Part shown: piece by piece, positions 18,988 to 27,614 of the stretch
How positions within the stretch are numbered: position 1 is the stretch's first letter
Layout of the letters: every line of letters starts with the position of its first letter
Assembly (NCBI GenBank): GCA_018365455.1
Contig: JAGZJZ010000018.1
Span: forward strand, 62,001 to 126,000
Source of the DNA: Clostridiales bacterium
GTDB lineage: Bacteria; Bacillota; Clostridia; Lachnospirales; Lachnospiraceae
Direction: 5' to 3'
Length of the DNA: 64,000 nucleotides
Notes under the pieces: generated by a model
The model's database searches: none
What the model was told of the DNA's origin: nothing
The model's input: only the letters and a program-made list of their open reading frames with translations
Program-made: the position numbers and the translations under genes

Positions 18988-19022
18988 ACCTTTCCCCCCT
19001 TTCATAACTCTGTATACTAAGC

Positions 19023-20144
19023 TTAAACCTCTGAAAATAATTTAAAATACAGTTTACTTATCCTTATATAATTATAATTTTCATTAATTATTTCACTAAT
19101 ACTTTGTAATTTTTCTTTATCTACAGGTGTGTCCAGACATTTTATGATTGCATCAGCTAAAGCATACTCGTCTTCTGGTGGAGAATAATAGCTACACATT
19201 CCCTTTGTTATTTCATAGTTTGTTGGTATTTTAGAGATTAATGTAGGTATTCCACAAATCATAGCCTCGATTGCGGTCATGCCAAAGCCTTCATATAATG
19301 TAGGGTTAATATATAAACGTGCGTTTACAAATATCTCCTGCATAGTTTTGTCATCCACAAAACCGGTAAAAGAAATAAAGTTTTCTAAATTATGCTTTGT
19401 CACATAATCTTTTAAATATTGAACTCTATCAGGAACACTTCCAACTAAAATTAATTTACAATTAGCCTTATCTTTTATTAATTCAAAAGCTTTAATTAAA
19501 GTTATTATATTCTTGTGATGAAATTGAAGATTTACCGCACAGATATAAGGCTCTTTTACTTTATTACTTTTATTGGATGGAGTTATATTTATGGGATTGT
19601 ATATTCGTTTAACTTTTGCGCTTGACTTAGGATAGTATTGCGTTATTTCTGATTTATCCGTATCACTAATTGCAATTATTTTATCTGCATGATCAAAATC
19701 TATGCGATACATAATTCTATATATCCAATATTTGTAAAATGGAACCTTTACATTTGCTATAACTCTATGAGCAACTGCCTTAATATCATGAGGAATTACG
19801 ATGGAATATGCATTATATTTTCTCAAACCATTATTGCAGCTCAAGTGATAGATAATATCAATTCCGTATTTTTTTATTAATCCAGGTATAACAAAAGTAT
19901 TTACCATGGAAACCTGTATCATTCTTAGAACTTCGCTCTTATATGTTTTGGAAGTAATTGATACAATCTTTATATCCGGTGATATACTCTGAATTACCTC
20001 TTTAGAATAATCAAAGCAAAATACAATCATATTTTTCGTATAACCGTTTTCATGGAATCCTTTAAGTAAATTTAATCCTACCTGATCTTTGCCTCCAGCA
20101 TGATTTTTGCTTAAATATATATAATTTAATGCTATTTTTTTCAT
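19023..20144 (-). CDS. GT4 family glycosyltransferase
   Basis: A 373-residue GT-B enzyme. The N-terminal half includes the SKNHAGGKDQVGLNLLKGF loop; the C-terminal donor site has the classic RLYINPTLYEGFGMTAIEAM followed by CGIPTL, with the E-x7-E arrangement of group 1 transferases. No membrane spans. Donor unknown, often GDP-mannose or UDP-glucose in this family. AGGTGA precedes the ATG. It neighbours two further GT4 genes on the same transcript. Confidence 0.87.
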   Translation of the reverse strand: MKKIALNYIYLSKNHAGGKDQVGLNLLKGFHENGYTKNMIVFCFDYSKEVIQSISPDIKIVSITSKTYKSEVLRMIQVSMVNTFVIPGLIKKYGIDIIYHLSCNNGLRKYNAYSIVIPHDIKAVAHRVIANVKVPFYKYWIYRIMYRIDFDHADKIIAISDTDKSEITQYYPKSSAKVKRIYNPINITPSNKSNKVKEPYICAVNLQFHHKNIITLIKAFELIKDKANCKLILVGSVPDRVQYLKDYVTKHNLENFISFTGFVDDKTMQEIFVNARLYINPTLYEGFGMTAIEAMICGIPTLISKIPTNYEITKGMCSYYSPPEDEYALADAIIKCLDTPVDKEKLQSISEIINENYNYIRISKLYFKLFSEV

Positions 20145-20152
20145 GGACTCAC

Positions 20153-21310
20153 CTAAACTCTTTCTAATAAACGCGCATACTTATTTGCAATTACTTTATA
20201 GTCGTATTCGTATGCTGTTTTTAAAGATTTCTCAGATAATTTTTCATACAATATATCATCATTTAATAATAAATTAATCTTAGATGCCAGGGAATCAACA
20301 TTTTTTTCCTGTGCATACAATCCATTTTCTCCATCATGAATCAGATCAGTTATCCCTCCTGATTTATTAGCAACCACCGGAAGTCCTGATGCCATTGCCT
20401 CTAATATAACTAACCCCAGCCCCTCTTGTTTTCCATTCTCTACCGTGATAGATGGTGCCGCAAAAATATCAGCAGATGCATAAATTTTCTTTAGTTCTTC
20501 ATGGCTTTTTGCACCTAAAAACCTCACTTTGTTACCCTGAGGTTTTGCCTGATTTACCAGTTCATTTCGCAGTGGTCCATCACCCACTATAATTAATACA
20601 GCATCTACTTGCTTCATAGCATCTATTAAATGTGTAACACCCTTTATTGCAACTAATCTGCCAACAAATAGTACCACTTTTTTGTCTTCTTGCTGAAAAT
20701 AGTTCTCAACCGCAAAATGTTTACCAAAATTCTCTGTTTTACATCCCATTGAAATAATATTTATTTTACTTTCTTCCGCAAACTTCAACGCTTCTTTTTT
20801 TAAATGCCGTGACACTACAGTTAAACCACTTGATTTCTCTACCGCCCTTTTTTTAAGAAGCTTAAATATCCCTTTATTCATAGAGACAATGTCTGTTCCA
20901 TGACCTGTAATCATATATGGTTTCTTAAAACAAGACTGTAGTACTCCTTGTGGTATAATCCAATTTGACTGAACAACATCTACCTTGGGCAATATTTTCA
21001 TTAACGCAAAATATTGAGATAAGAGTAAAAATGGAACCAGTAATACTCTTACTTTCTTTTCTTTTATACGTGGTATAATAGCTCCCGGATAGCATAACGT
21101 CTCCAATTTATGAATTGGAAAGTAATGATAACGTATCACATTTACACCATTCATTACCTCTTGATCTTTTGCTTTAGGAGCTGCTGGAACAAGTACCGTT
21201 ACTTGGAAATAATCAGTCATAGCCTCAGCAAGATCTAATATAAACCTAGGTTCTGTGTCGTTATCCCACCTCGGAAAGGTTGATGCTGTGATTAATAACT
21301 TTTTCTTCAT
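20153..21310 (-). CDS. GT4 family glycosyltransferase
   Basis: A GT-B enzyme of about 385 residues. Key blocks: ITASTFPRWDNDTEPRF near the N-terminus, VVLFVGRLVAIKGVTHLI opening the donor domain, VRFLGAKSHEELKKIYASAD, and the donor-binding ENGKQEGLGLVILEAMASGL. The last block is the group 1 E-x7-E signature. An ATG at 21322 is in frame, but GGAG lies six bases before the ATG at 21310, so that start is used. It starts 30 bases beyond the stop of the giant membrane protein upstream, so co-transcription is likely. Confidence 0.88.
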   Translation of the reverse strand: MKKKLLITASTFPRWDNDTEPRFILDLAEAMTDYFQVTVLVPAAPKAKDQEVMNGVNVIRYHYFPIHKLETLCYPGAIIPRIKEKKVRVLLVPFLLLSQYFALMKILPKVDVVQSNWIIPQGVLQSCFKKPYMITGHGTDIVSMNKGIFKLLKKRAVEKSSGLTVVSRHLKKEALKFAEESKINIISMGCKTENFGKHFAVENYFQQEDKKVVLFVGRLVAIKGVTHLIDAMKQVDAVLIIVGDGPLRNELVNQAKPQGNKVRFLGAKSHEELKKIYASADIFAAPSITVENGKQEGLGLVILEAMASGLPVVANKSGGITDLIHDGENGLYAQEKNVDSLASKINLLLNDDILYEKLSEKSLKTAYEYDYKVIANKYARLLERV

Positions 21311-21339
21311 ACTTATCTCCATTCCACATATAATGTATC

Positions 21340-24300
21340 TTACTGTTTTTCAATCCACGTTGGATATGCTTCCAACTTATTACCCTTATAATTTAATACT
21401 CGGATCTCAAGTTGATTCACATTTTTTTCAAGTTTAACATTCATCTCCATAATTATATCACTACCATTATTAAACTGATCAGATGTAATATTATAACTTG
21501 CGACAACTTGCTCCAACGCCACAACCTCACCTATTTTCTTACGAACTTCTGTATTTTTTAGATCTTCCGTGTTCATTGACCCTTCTTCTATTGCATCATT
21601 AATATAATCATCAATAGCAGCTTCACGGTCTTGAACACTAACTAACTGAATCACTGCATTATTTACTCCAAACAATTCTTGACTGCTAACCTTTATGCTA
21701 ATTAGGTAGTTGCCAAGATTTAATTGCCCAATATTTCCTTCTTTCACCTGTTGCTTATCATCTGATTTATTAAGGACATCTATCGGTATTTTCTTTCCTA
21801 TTGTAATCATTCCATATCCTTTTTTCCGTGCAAGCTCTTGAAGTTCTCCGCTATTTGCCACCCACAAGGAATAAATTCCTTCTTGTGCAATCATTGAATA
21901 ATTATGAGCAATCCCCATCGAACCAGTGCCAAAATTCTCCACAATAAGATAACAATCTGTCTGCAAATTTTTTACTTTGTGCTGCGTTGAGTTTGTTATA
22001 GTATATTCAGGCAAACTATTCTGAAGATTGGACATTGAGAACATTCCTCTATTTTTTGCACTGACAGATGTGACATAATAAATATCAGAAACATCGTCAA
22101 TATCTTTAATGATATCTGTTATTTTATCCATACCGACCTGATTATCACTGCCAACTTGAAATTTATCCGAAGTCATCTCAAGATACATTGGTTTAAATTT
22201 AATTTTTAAATCACTATTTATTCTGCATGTTAATTTTTTCATTTTGCCTCTGGATGCGAGGGGTACTTTAATAATCGCTTTTCCATATTCATCAAAATCA
22301 GATTTAGATATTTCAACATCTGCAAATAAAGAATCGGAACTATAAATCTCAACAGAGCCTATTTTTCCTTCCGGCATCAAAGCTATTTCAGCAGATAATT
22401 CAATTATATAATTATAATTTCCACTCAATACTGTAATCGGAGATTCATAATCATATACTCCATTTTTCTTTTTCAAGAAATTATGAATATCTAAATTCCT
22501 CCCACTTGATAAAGGCTCTTTTTTTAATTTGGCTAATTGTTGCAATCCACTGTAATTATTTCGCGCCAATAGAATAAAATTACTATTCATTTCAATTATT
22601 TTATATTCTTCCATGTAATCATAATAGGAACGGCTATCCGCTACAGAAATTAAATAATCACTATTTGATTTATCATCTTGAGAAAGTAATTCTATTGTAT
22701 ATTCTGGCAATTGGCTTTTGGCATATTCCAACATTGTTTTCTCATTACTTGTAAAAGAATCATCTATTACGCTTATATTTCCCTGAATACCAGAAACATC
22801 ATCTAAATCATATATCAAATTGCATATTTTTTCAAATTGATCTGGAGCATCTAATCCAATAGAGTAACCCTTTTCAGTCCTTCTATATATAAAGTCTTCC
22901 ACTGTAAAATTTGTTGAATTTTGATATTTTATGTCTAAAGAAATATCTTCTAAAGTTTTACCACTTGTTATAGAAAATCCTATTGCAATATTTCCATTTT
23001 GTATGGTAGATGCATCAACTACAACATTTTTAATATTTGTATTTCCACTAAATAAGGATATTTCCGCCATTCCTTCAGGTTGTGTTTCTTCGCACTTAAA
23101 GGAAACGGTACAATCATATGTGCCAGGCCCCATATAAATCTTTGTATTTTCAGAATTTTTCAAAGGTAACTCATAAATGCGTTCGGATAATTTTTCTTGT
23201 AGTTGATTAGACTCTTGGCTGTCTCTCACACTAAGAAGCTTACTTTTTTCAGTCACATCTGTAATAGTGTAGTTTTCTATATATTTATCCATATCATTAT
23301 CTGTTGCAGTAATTACTAAATGCGGCTTATTCTGATTAATTGCTTCATTATAATTCTCTATATCTTTTACATTAACATTTTCTTTATTAACATTATAATT
23401 ATTAACAATAAACAATTGCCTGTTGCCAAGTAAATACTGTATTTTCACAACATCTTTATCCAGTGTCTGACCTGACTCAACATAATAAATAGGAACATCT
23501 TCTGAAACATCGTTTACCAATGATGTTATTCTTGCATAATCGTCATTTACTTCTTTTCCTGCTCTTAAAATATCACTTTGTTCTATGACGCCTGTAATAA
23601 CTATTAAAAATACAATTCCGGATAAAACTCCGCCTTTTGCTAACACTTTATTACATATTTTGAAGTTGACGTTGTTACGTAATAAACATATAGATACAAG
23701 AGTTACCAATGTAATCAATATCGTAATAAAAAATACTCTGCCCTGAAGATCTTCTGATATTTCTTCTAATCCTTTAAAAATAACCCCAGCATTAAAATAA
23801 TCTATACTAATAGCCGAATAACTTTTTAAAATCTCTGTTGACATGAAAGCCAGAAATGCCATAACCCCTATAGAAGAAATCAAGATTTCCAACCATCTCC
23901 GACTTTCAACTATATCAAATATACCTATAATTAACAAAGGTGCAATCATAATAAATAGCATACGTGCATTTATTATACTATCACCTGTCTTACCTGAACT
24001 ATAGTACAAAGTAAGCGTCAAAAGCATAAGTACAAAACTTATTATTACATATAATATTTCTCCGGGTAATTTTTTTCGATTACAATAAATCGCCCAAAAC
24101 CCAAAAAGACAACCTAACATCGAACCTGCACTTAAGCTATATAATTTCCCGACAATACCTTGTAGAAAACCAAAAATCCCCTTAGTTTCTAAACCTTTTG
24201 CCATTCCATCAAAAAATGCACTTAAACTCGAAGTAATACGCATATCAGACTCTTTAAAAATTTGATTTAGCCAAAATGATTCCATCACCTGCAAAATAGC

Positions 24301-24990
24301 AAACAAAATAACAACACAAACGCCTACCTGCAACGCTTGTATTGCTAATACTCTTTTCTCTTTTACTAATTTTATAACCGCAATCACTCCCGCTGCAGCA
24401 ACACAAAGGAACGCTATATGAAACATTAACCCTATTACAATAGTTATTCCAAAACCAAGTAATTTTACAAATGAAGGTTTTCTATAAAGTTCTGCCAGAA
24501 GTACAATTGTTATCCAAAAAATCATAAGAATAAATAAATCCGGTACTGCCAGCAACTTTACTTGGGCATAACCTGGTATAAGTGCTGCAATTCCACATGC
24601 CAATGCAATTAACTTCTTATTTTTATCAGGGAATATTCTGTTAATTGCATATACAGATAAGATGTATGAAATACATAATGCTACTGCATTACCTAATACT
24701 ACAACTTTATATATTGCCCCCGGCCTCTTAAAAATAGCACAGAGTGGTACTAAAAACAAACTATAACCAAAAGAAATCAGAGAACTCTCTTTCATGTATG
24801 AAGACCAATCTACTCCTAATAAGTTATAAGCATATCCCCATACTCTGCTCTCATCCTCTGAAAATAGTAACTGGCCAGCATTTAATATTCCCGGTATAAA
24901 GGTAGCAAATATTATTATTAATAAACTAATCTGCAATATTAACAAACTATTTATCTTTGTTTTCGTCCCCGTCTTTCTTAACTCCATCAT
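21340..24990 (-). CDS. Giant GT-C-like membrane protein with triplicated extracellular modules (paralogue 3)
   Basis: A 1216-residue protein. Residues 1-480 are polytopic and carry EDESRVWGYAYNLLGVDWS in the first outer loop, the motif shared with the proteins at 144 and 13327. Residues about 490-1216 are hydrophilic and contain three tandem modules of about 235 residues, beginning near 490, 725 and 960. Each has a D-x-D-DVS-IYYV-like start, a leucine-rich strand (LPEYTI or QLFIV), a Y-LIS/VIT strand and an end like NFILLARN or YSLWVAN. A beta-rich insertion follows within modules. The short paralogues have a single copy. The first ATG overlaps the upstream GT2 by 44 bases, suggesting translational coupling. 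Function unknown; possibly a polymerase or transferase with glycan-binding modules. Confidence 0.6.
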   Translation of the reverse strand: MMELRKTGTKTKINSLLILQISLLIIIFATFIPGILNAGQLLFSEDESRVWGYAYNLLGVDWSSYMKESSLISFGYSLFLVPLCAIFKRPGAIYKVVVLGNAVALCISYILSVYAINRIFPDKNKKLIALACGIAALIPGYAQVKLLAVPDLFILMIFWITIVLLAELYRKPSFVKLLGFGITIVIGLMFHIAFLCVAAAGVIAVIKLVKEKRVLAIQALQVGVCVVILFAILQVMESFWLNQIFKESDMRITSSLSAFFDGMAKGLETKGIFGFLQGIVGKLYSLSAGSMLGCLFGFWAIYCNRKKLPGEILYVIISFVLMLLTLTLYYSSGKTGDSIINARMLFIMIAPLLIIGIFDIVESRRWLEILISSIGVMAFLAFMSTEILKSYSAISIDYFNAGVIFKGLEEISEDLQGRVFFITILITLVTLVSICLLRNNVNFKICNKVLAKGGVLSGIVFLIVITGVIEQSDILRAGKEVNDDYARITSLVNDVSEDVPIYYVESGQTLDKDVVKIQYLLGNRQLFIVNNYNVNKENVNVKDIENYNEAINQNKPHLVITATDNDMDKYIENYTITDVTEKSKLLSVRDSQESNQLQEKLSERIYELPLKNSENTKIYMGPGTYDCTVSFKCEETQPEGMAEISLFSGNTNIKNVVVDASTIQNGNIAIGFSITSGKTLEDISLDIKYQNSTNFTVEDFIYRRTEKGYSIGLDAPDQFEKICNLIYDLDDVSGIQGNISVIDDSFTSNEKTMLEYAKSQLPEYTIELLSQDDKSNSDYLISVADSRSYYDYMEEYKIIEMNSNFILLARNNYSGLQQLAKLKKEPLSSGRNLDIHNFLKKKNGVYDYESPITVLSGNYNYIIELSAEIALMPEGKIGSVEIYSSDSLFADVEISKSDFDEYGKAIIKVPLASRGKMKKLTCRINSDLKIKFKPMYLEMTSDKFQVGSDNQVGMDKITDIIKDIDDVSDIYYVTSVSAKNRGMFSMSNLQNSLPEYTITNSTQHKVKNLQTDCYLIVENFGTGSMGIAHNYSMIAQEGIYSLWVANSGELQELARKKGYGMITIGKKIPIDVLNKSDDKQQVKEGNIGQLNLGNYLISIKVSSQELFGVNNAVIQLVSVQDREAAIDDYINDAIEEGSMNTEDLKNTEVRKKIGEVVALEQVVASYNITSDQFNNGSDIIMEMNVKLEKNVNQLEIRVLNYKGNKLEAYPTWIEKQ

Positions 24991-25921
24991 AGTCCAACTT
25001 TCTCACATGATATTGTATATCTTCTAATAGTTTCCTATTTCCGGAAATTATATCCGCCTGTAAACCTACAATTCCCGTCATAACACCTAAAATAATCATC
25101 ATACTAGCCAAAATAAGGGATTGTGTATGACCACGACCTCCATCAATTATAAAGAAATAAATAAATCTTATGCCAATGGCAACACCTATAAAAGACAGAA
25201 TACTACCAATAATGGTAAAAAAATACAAAGGCCGATACATCATAAACGCCCGCACAATCGTAAGCATAGACTTCTTCACATACCCAAACATACTGCTAAA
25301 CAGCCTTGATGGTCTAAGTTCTCCATTGGTCCTAATCGGTACTGATGTGCAAGCCATCTTATTTCTGCCTGCCTGTACAATGGTTTCCAGAGTATAAGTA
25401 TACTCATTAATAACATTCATGCGCATAGCTGCTTCCCGGCTATAAGCCCGAAATCCGCTTGGTGCATCCGGAATATCTGTCTTTGATGCCTTACGAACAA
25501 CCCAGCTGCCAAAATGCTGCAATCTTTTCTTTAACGGAGAAAAATGTTCCGTTTTATCTATAGGTCTTTCCCCAATTACAATATCCGATTCCCCATTTAT
25601 AATCGGTCTTACCAGCTTTTCAATATCTTCCCCACAATACTGATTATCTGCATCTGTATTTACAATAATATCAGCACCATTTCTAAGACAGGCATCCAGT
25701 CCGGCCATAAAGCCCTTTGCAAGACCTTTGTTTGTTTTAAAGTTTACAACGTAATGGACACCCCAGTTTTTTGCAACCTCTACCGTATTGTCCTGGCTTC
25801 CGTCATTTATGATCAGATACTCAATCTCATCGATGCCATCGATCTGTTTTGGCAAGTCATTCAGTGCTATTTCCAAGGTTTGTGCTTCATTATAACATGG
25901 AATCTGAATAATCAATTTCAT
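24947..25921 (-). CDS. Polyprenyl-phosphate glycosyltransferase (GtrB/DPM1-like GT2)
   Basis: A 324-residue GT2 enzyme with IQIPCYNEAQTLEIALNDLP, IINDGSQDNTVEVA, TDADNQY (metal site) and GFRAYSREAAMRM, then two C-terminal membrane helices (about 230-300). The layout matches enzymes that load a sugar from an NDP donor onto undecaprenyl phosphate. Its 3' end overlaps the start of the giant GT-C-like protein by 44 bases; GtrB-type and GT-C enzymes commonly work as donor-lipid synthase and extracytoplasmic transferase. No convincing promoter lies between it and the terminator at 25970, so it may be read through from ugd. Confidence 0.85.
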   Translation of the reverse strand: MKLIIQIPCYNEAQTLEIALNDLPKQIDGIDEIEYLIINDGSQDNTVEVAKNWGVHYVVNFKTNKGLAKGFMAGLDACLRNGADIIVNTDADNQYCGEDIEKLVRPIINGESDIVIGERPIDKTEHFSPLKKRLQHFGSWVVRKASKTDIPDAPSGFRAYSREAAMRMNVINEYTYTLETIVQAGRNKMACTSVPIRTNGELRPSRLFSSMFGYVKKSMLTIVRAFMMYRPLYFFTIIGSILSFIGVAIGIRFIYFFIIDGGRGHTQSLILASMMIILGVMTGIVGLQADIISGNRKLLEDIQYHVRKLDYDGVKKDGDENKDK

Positions 25922-25970
25922 AATTATTTATCAACCTTTCCTTCGTTCTCTCATTTTCTTCCAACCACCC

Positions 25971-26003
25971 AAAAAACGGATATCTGCAAAAACGGATATC
26001 CGT
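25971..26003 (-). terminator. Intrinsic terminator after ugd
   Basis: Minus strand: a perfect nine-base stem (26003-25995 with 25984-25976), ten-base loop, then six T residues (25976-25971, the first shared with the stem). It starts 12 bases after the ugd stop. The next gene begins only about 50 bases further with no visible promoter, so termination is probably partial or regulated. Confidence 0.75.
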
Positions 26004-26014
26004 AATTCCTTGTC

Positions 26015-27325
26015 CTACATTAACTCACTATTTACTGTTTTACGTCCAATCGAATTATAAATTATTTTTGTGCCTTCAAATACATCTAAGGAGTAACAAT
26101 TTCTCCCATCTAAAACGATAGGTTTTCTCATGAGTTGTTCGTATTTCTTAATATCAAAATTCTTTACTTCATCCCACTCGGTAAAAATAAAGCAGATATC
26201 TGCATCTTTTATAGTCTCTTCGATGCTTGAACAATAATCAACTTTCTTTGGATAGAGCTTTTTAAAATTCTCCGTACCAACCGGATCCCAGGCTTTTACG
26301 TTTGCACCGTCTTCTAAAAGGATCGGAACATTTACAAGCGAAGCTGCTTCACGCAGATCATCTGTTCCTGGCTTAAAGGTAAGCCCCAGCACAGCCACAT
26401 TGAGATCTGAAAAGTCTTCGAAATATTTTTTTGCTTTTTTTACCAGCTTTAATTTCTGGTTTTCATTTACATCTATGGCTGCTCTGATTGTCTTTATTTC
26501 GTTGTCATTAAAACTTGCCAACCAGCTTAAGGCTTTTGTATCTTTTGGAAAACAAGATCCACCATAACCAATTCCAGAATTTAAGAATCTTTTGCCGATA
26601 CGAGCATCATATCCCATACCTTTTGTAACATCTTCAATATTTGCACCTACGATTTCGCACAGATTCGCTATTTCGTTTACATAGGAGATCTTCAGTGCCA
26701 GGAAGTCATTGGATGCATATTTTATCATTTCGGCACTTCTTCTGTCTGTTACGATTACCGGTGCATCAAATTGCTCATACACTTTCTTTAATACTTCTCC
26801 TGCTTTTTCATCTTCCACACCAATCACAATGCGGGATGCATGAAGGGTATCCGGAACTGCCGTTCCCTGAGAAAGAAATTCAGGATTCGACGCTATATCC
26901 ACTTTAACATCATGGACCAAACGCTCCCGCAGATAAGCTTCCACCTTATCATTGGTACCGATCGGCACGGTAGATTTTACTACAACTACACAGTCCCGCT
27001 CTACGGATTGTGCGATCTGTTTTACCACTTTAAAAACATAGGCTAAATTCGCAGAACCATCCTGCTTTTCCGGAGTTCCTACGCCAATAAAAATGGCCTC
27101 CGCATCTTTATATGCAGCGCCATAGTCCGTTGTAAACTGTAAATGACCCATGCTTTGCTGCATTAATTCATCCAGTCCTGGCTCATAGATAGGGGATATC
27201 CCCTTTTTCATTTTTTCCACTTTTTCTTCATCAATATCAACACAAGTTACATCGTGTCCTTTGCTCGCCAGGCAGACACCTGTGACAAGTCCGACATAAC
27301 CAGTTCCTGCAACTGCTATTTTCAT
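26015..27325 (-). CDS. ugd: UDP-glucose 6-dehydrogenase
   Basis: Oxidises UDP-glucose to UDP-glucuronate with two NAD+; cytoplasmic. The N-terminus has the NAD motif AVAGTGYVGLVTG with the acidic VDIDEEKVE. The active-site Cys lies in NSGIGYGGSCFPKDTKAL; other family blocks are KSTVPIGT, SNPEFLSQGTA and LTFKPGTDDLREA. The length (436 residues) is standard. GGAG precedes the ATG. It is the first gene downstream of an extended -10 promoter and is bounded by hairpins on both sides. UDP-glucuronate would supply a uronic acid or its derivative to the surface polymer. Confidence 0.95.
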   Translation of the reverse strand: MKIAVAGTGYVGLVTGVCLASKGHDVTCVDIDEEKVEKMKKGISPIYEPGLDELMQQSMGHLQFTTDYGAAYKDAEAIFIGVGTPEKQDGSANLAYVFKVVKQIAQSVERDCVVVVKSTVPIGTNDKVEAYLRERLVHDVKVDIASNPEFLSQGTAVPDTLHASRIVIGVEDEKAGEVLKKVYEQFDAPVIVTDRRSAEMIKYASNDFLALKISYVNEIANLCEIVGANIEDVTKGMGYDARIGKRFLNSGIGYGGSCFPKDTKALSWLASFNDNEIKTIRAAIDVNENQKLKLVKKAKKYFEDFSDLNVAVLGLTFKPGTDDLREAASLVNVPILLEDGANVKAWDPVGTENFKKLYPKKVDYCSSIEETIKDADICFIFTEWDEVKNFDIKKYEQLMRKPIVLDGRNCYSLDVFEGTKIIYNSIGRKTVNSELM

Positions 27326-27363
27326 TTTATCTTCTCCGCATATTATTCAAATATAGTGTTTAA

Positions 27364-27372
27364 ATTATATCA
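27364..27372 (-). promoter_or_regulatory. Extended -10 promoter element for ugd
   Basis: Minus strand TGATATAAT, a TGn-TATAAT extended -10, about 40 bases before the ugd ATG. No good -35 is visible at 17 bases, which extended -10 promoters can tolerate. Two 15-base direct copies of TTCATACTTTTATAA lie further upstream at 27453-27467 and 27516-27530. Confidence 0.45.
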
Positions 27373-27550
27373 TATGTTTTAAGATTTTACCACCCTGTAT
27401 AAGGTTATTTTTTACATGTTTTTTGCTAATTTTGACATTCTAAGGTTTTTAGTTCATACTTTTATAATATTTTCTTCATATTTTATATCATAAAGAAATC
27501 AGAAAAGTACTGTTTTTCATACTTTTATAAGCGTATATGCTCCTCATAGA

Positions 27551-27583
27551 AAGAGCTATCAGTTCAAAGTTCTGATAGCTCTT
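27551..27583 (-). terminator. Hairpin terminator after the aldolase gene
   Basis: A perfect 12-base stem (27551-27562 with 27572-27583) and a nine-base loop, located about 30 bases past the aldolase stop. The tail on the minus strand is TTTC rather than a long T-run, so termination strength is uncertain. Confidence 0.6.
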
Positions 27584-27614
27584 GCCTGCATTTTATAGCT
27601 TTTACAAGATAAAC

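Noticed and set aside
18987..19005. ATG at 19005 as the start of the rhamnosyltransferase-like gene
   Set aside because: No ribosome binding site precedes it, while a strong G-rich site directly precedes the GTG at 18987.
24947..24990. Frameshift between the GtrB-like GT2 and the giant membrane protein
   Set aside because: Both proteins have proper ends (a charged C-terminal tail and a basic N-terminus before the first helix), so a translationally coupled overlap explains it better than a broken fusion.
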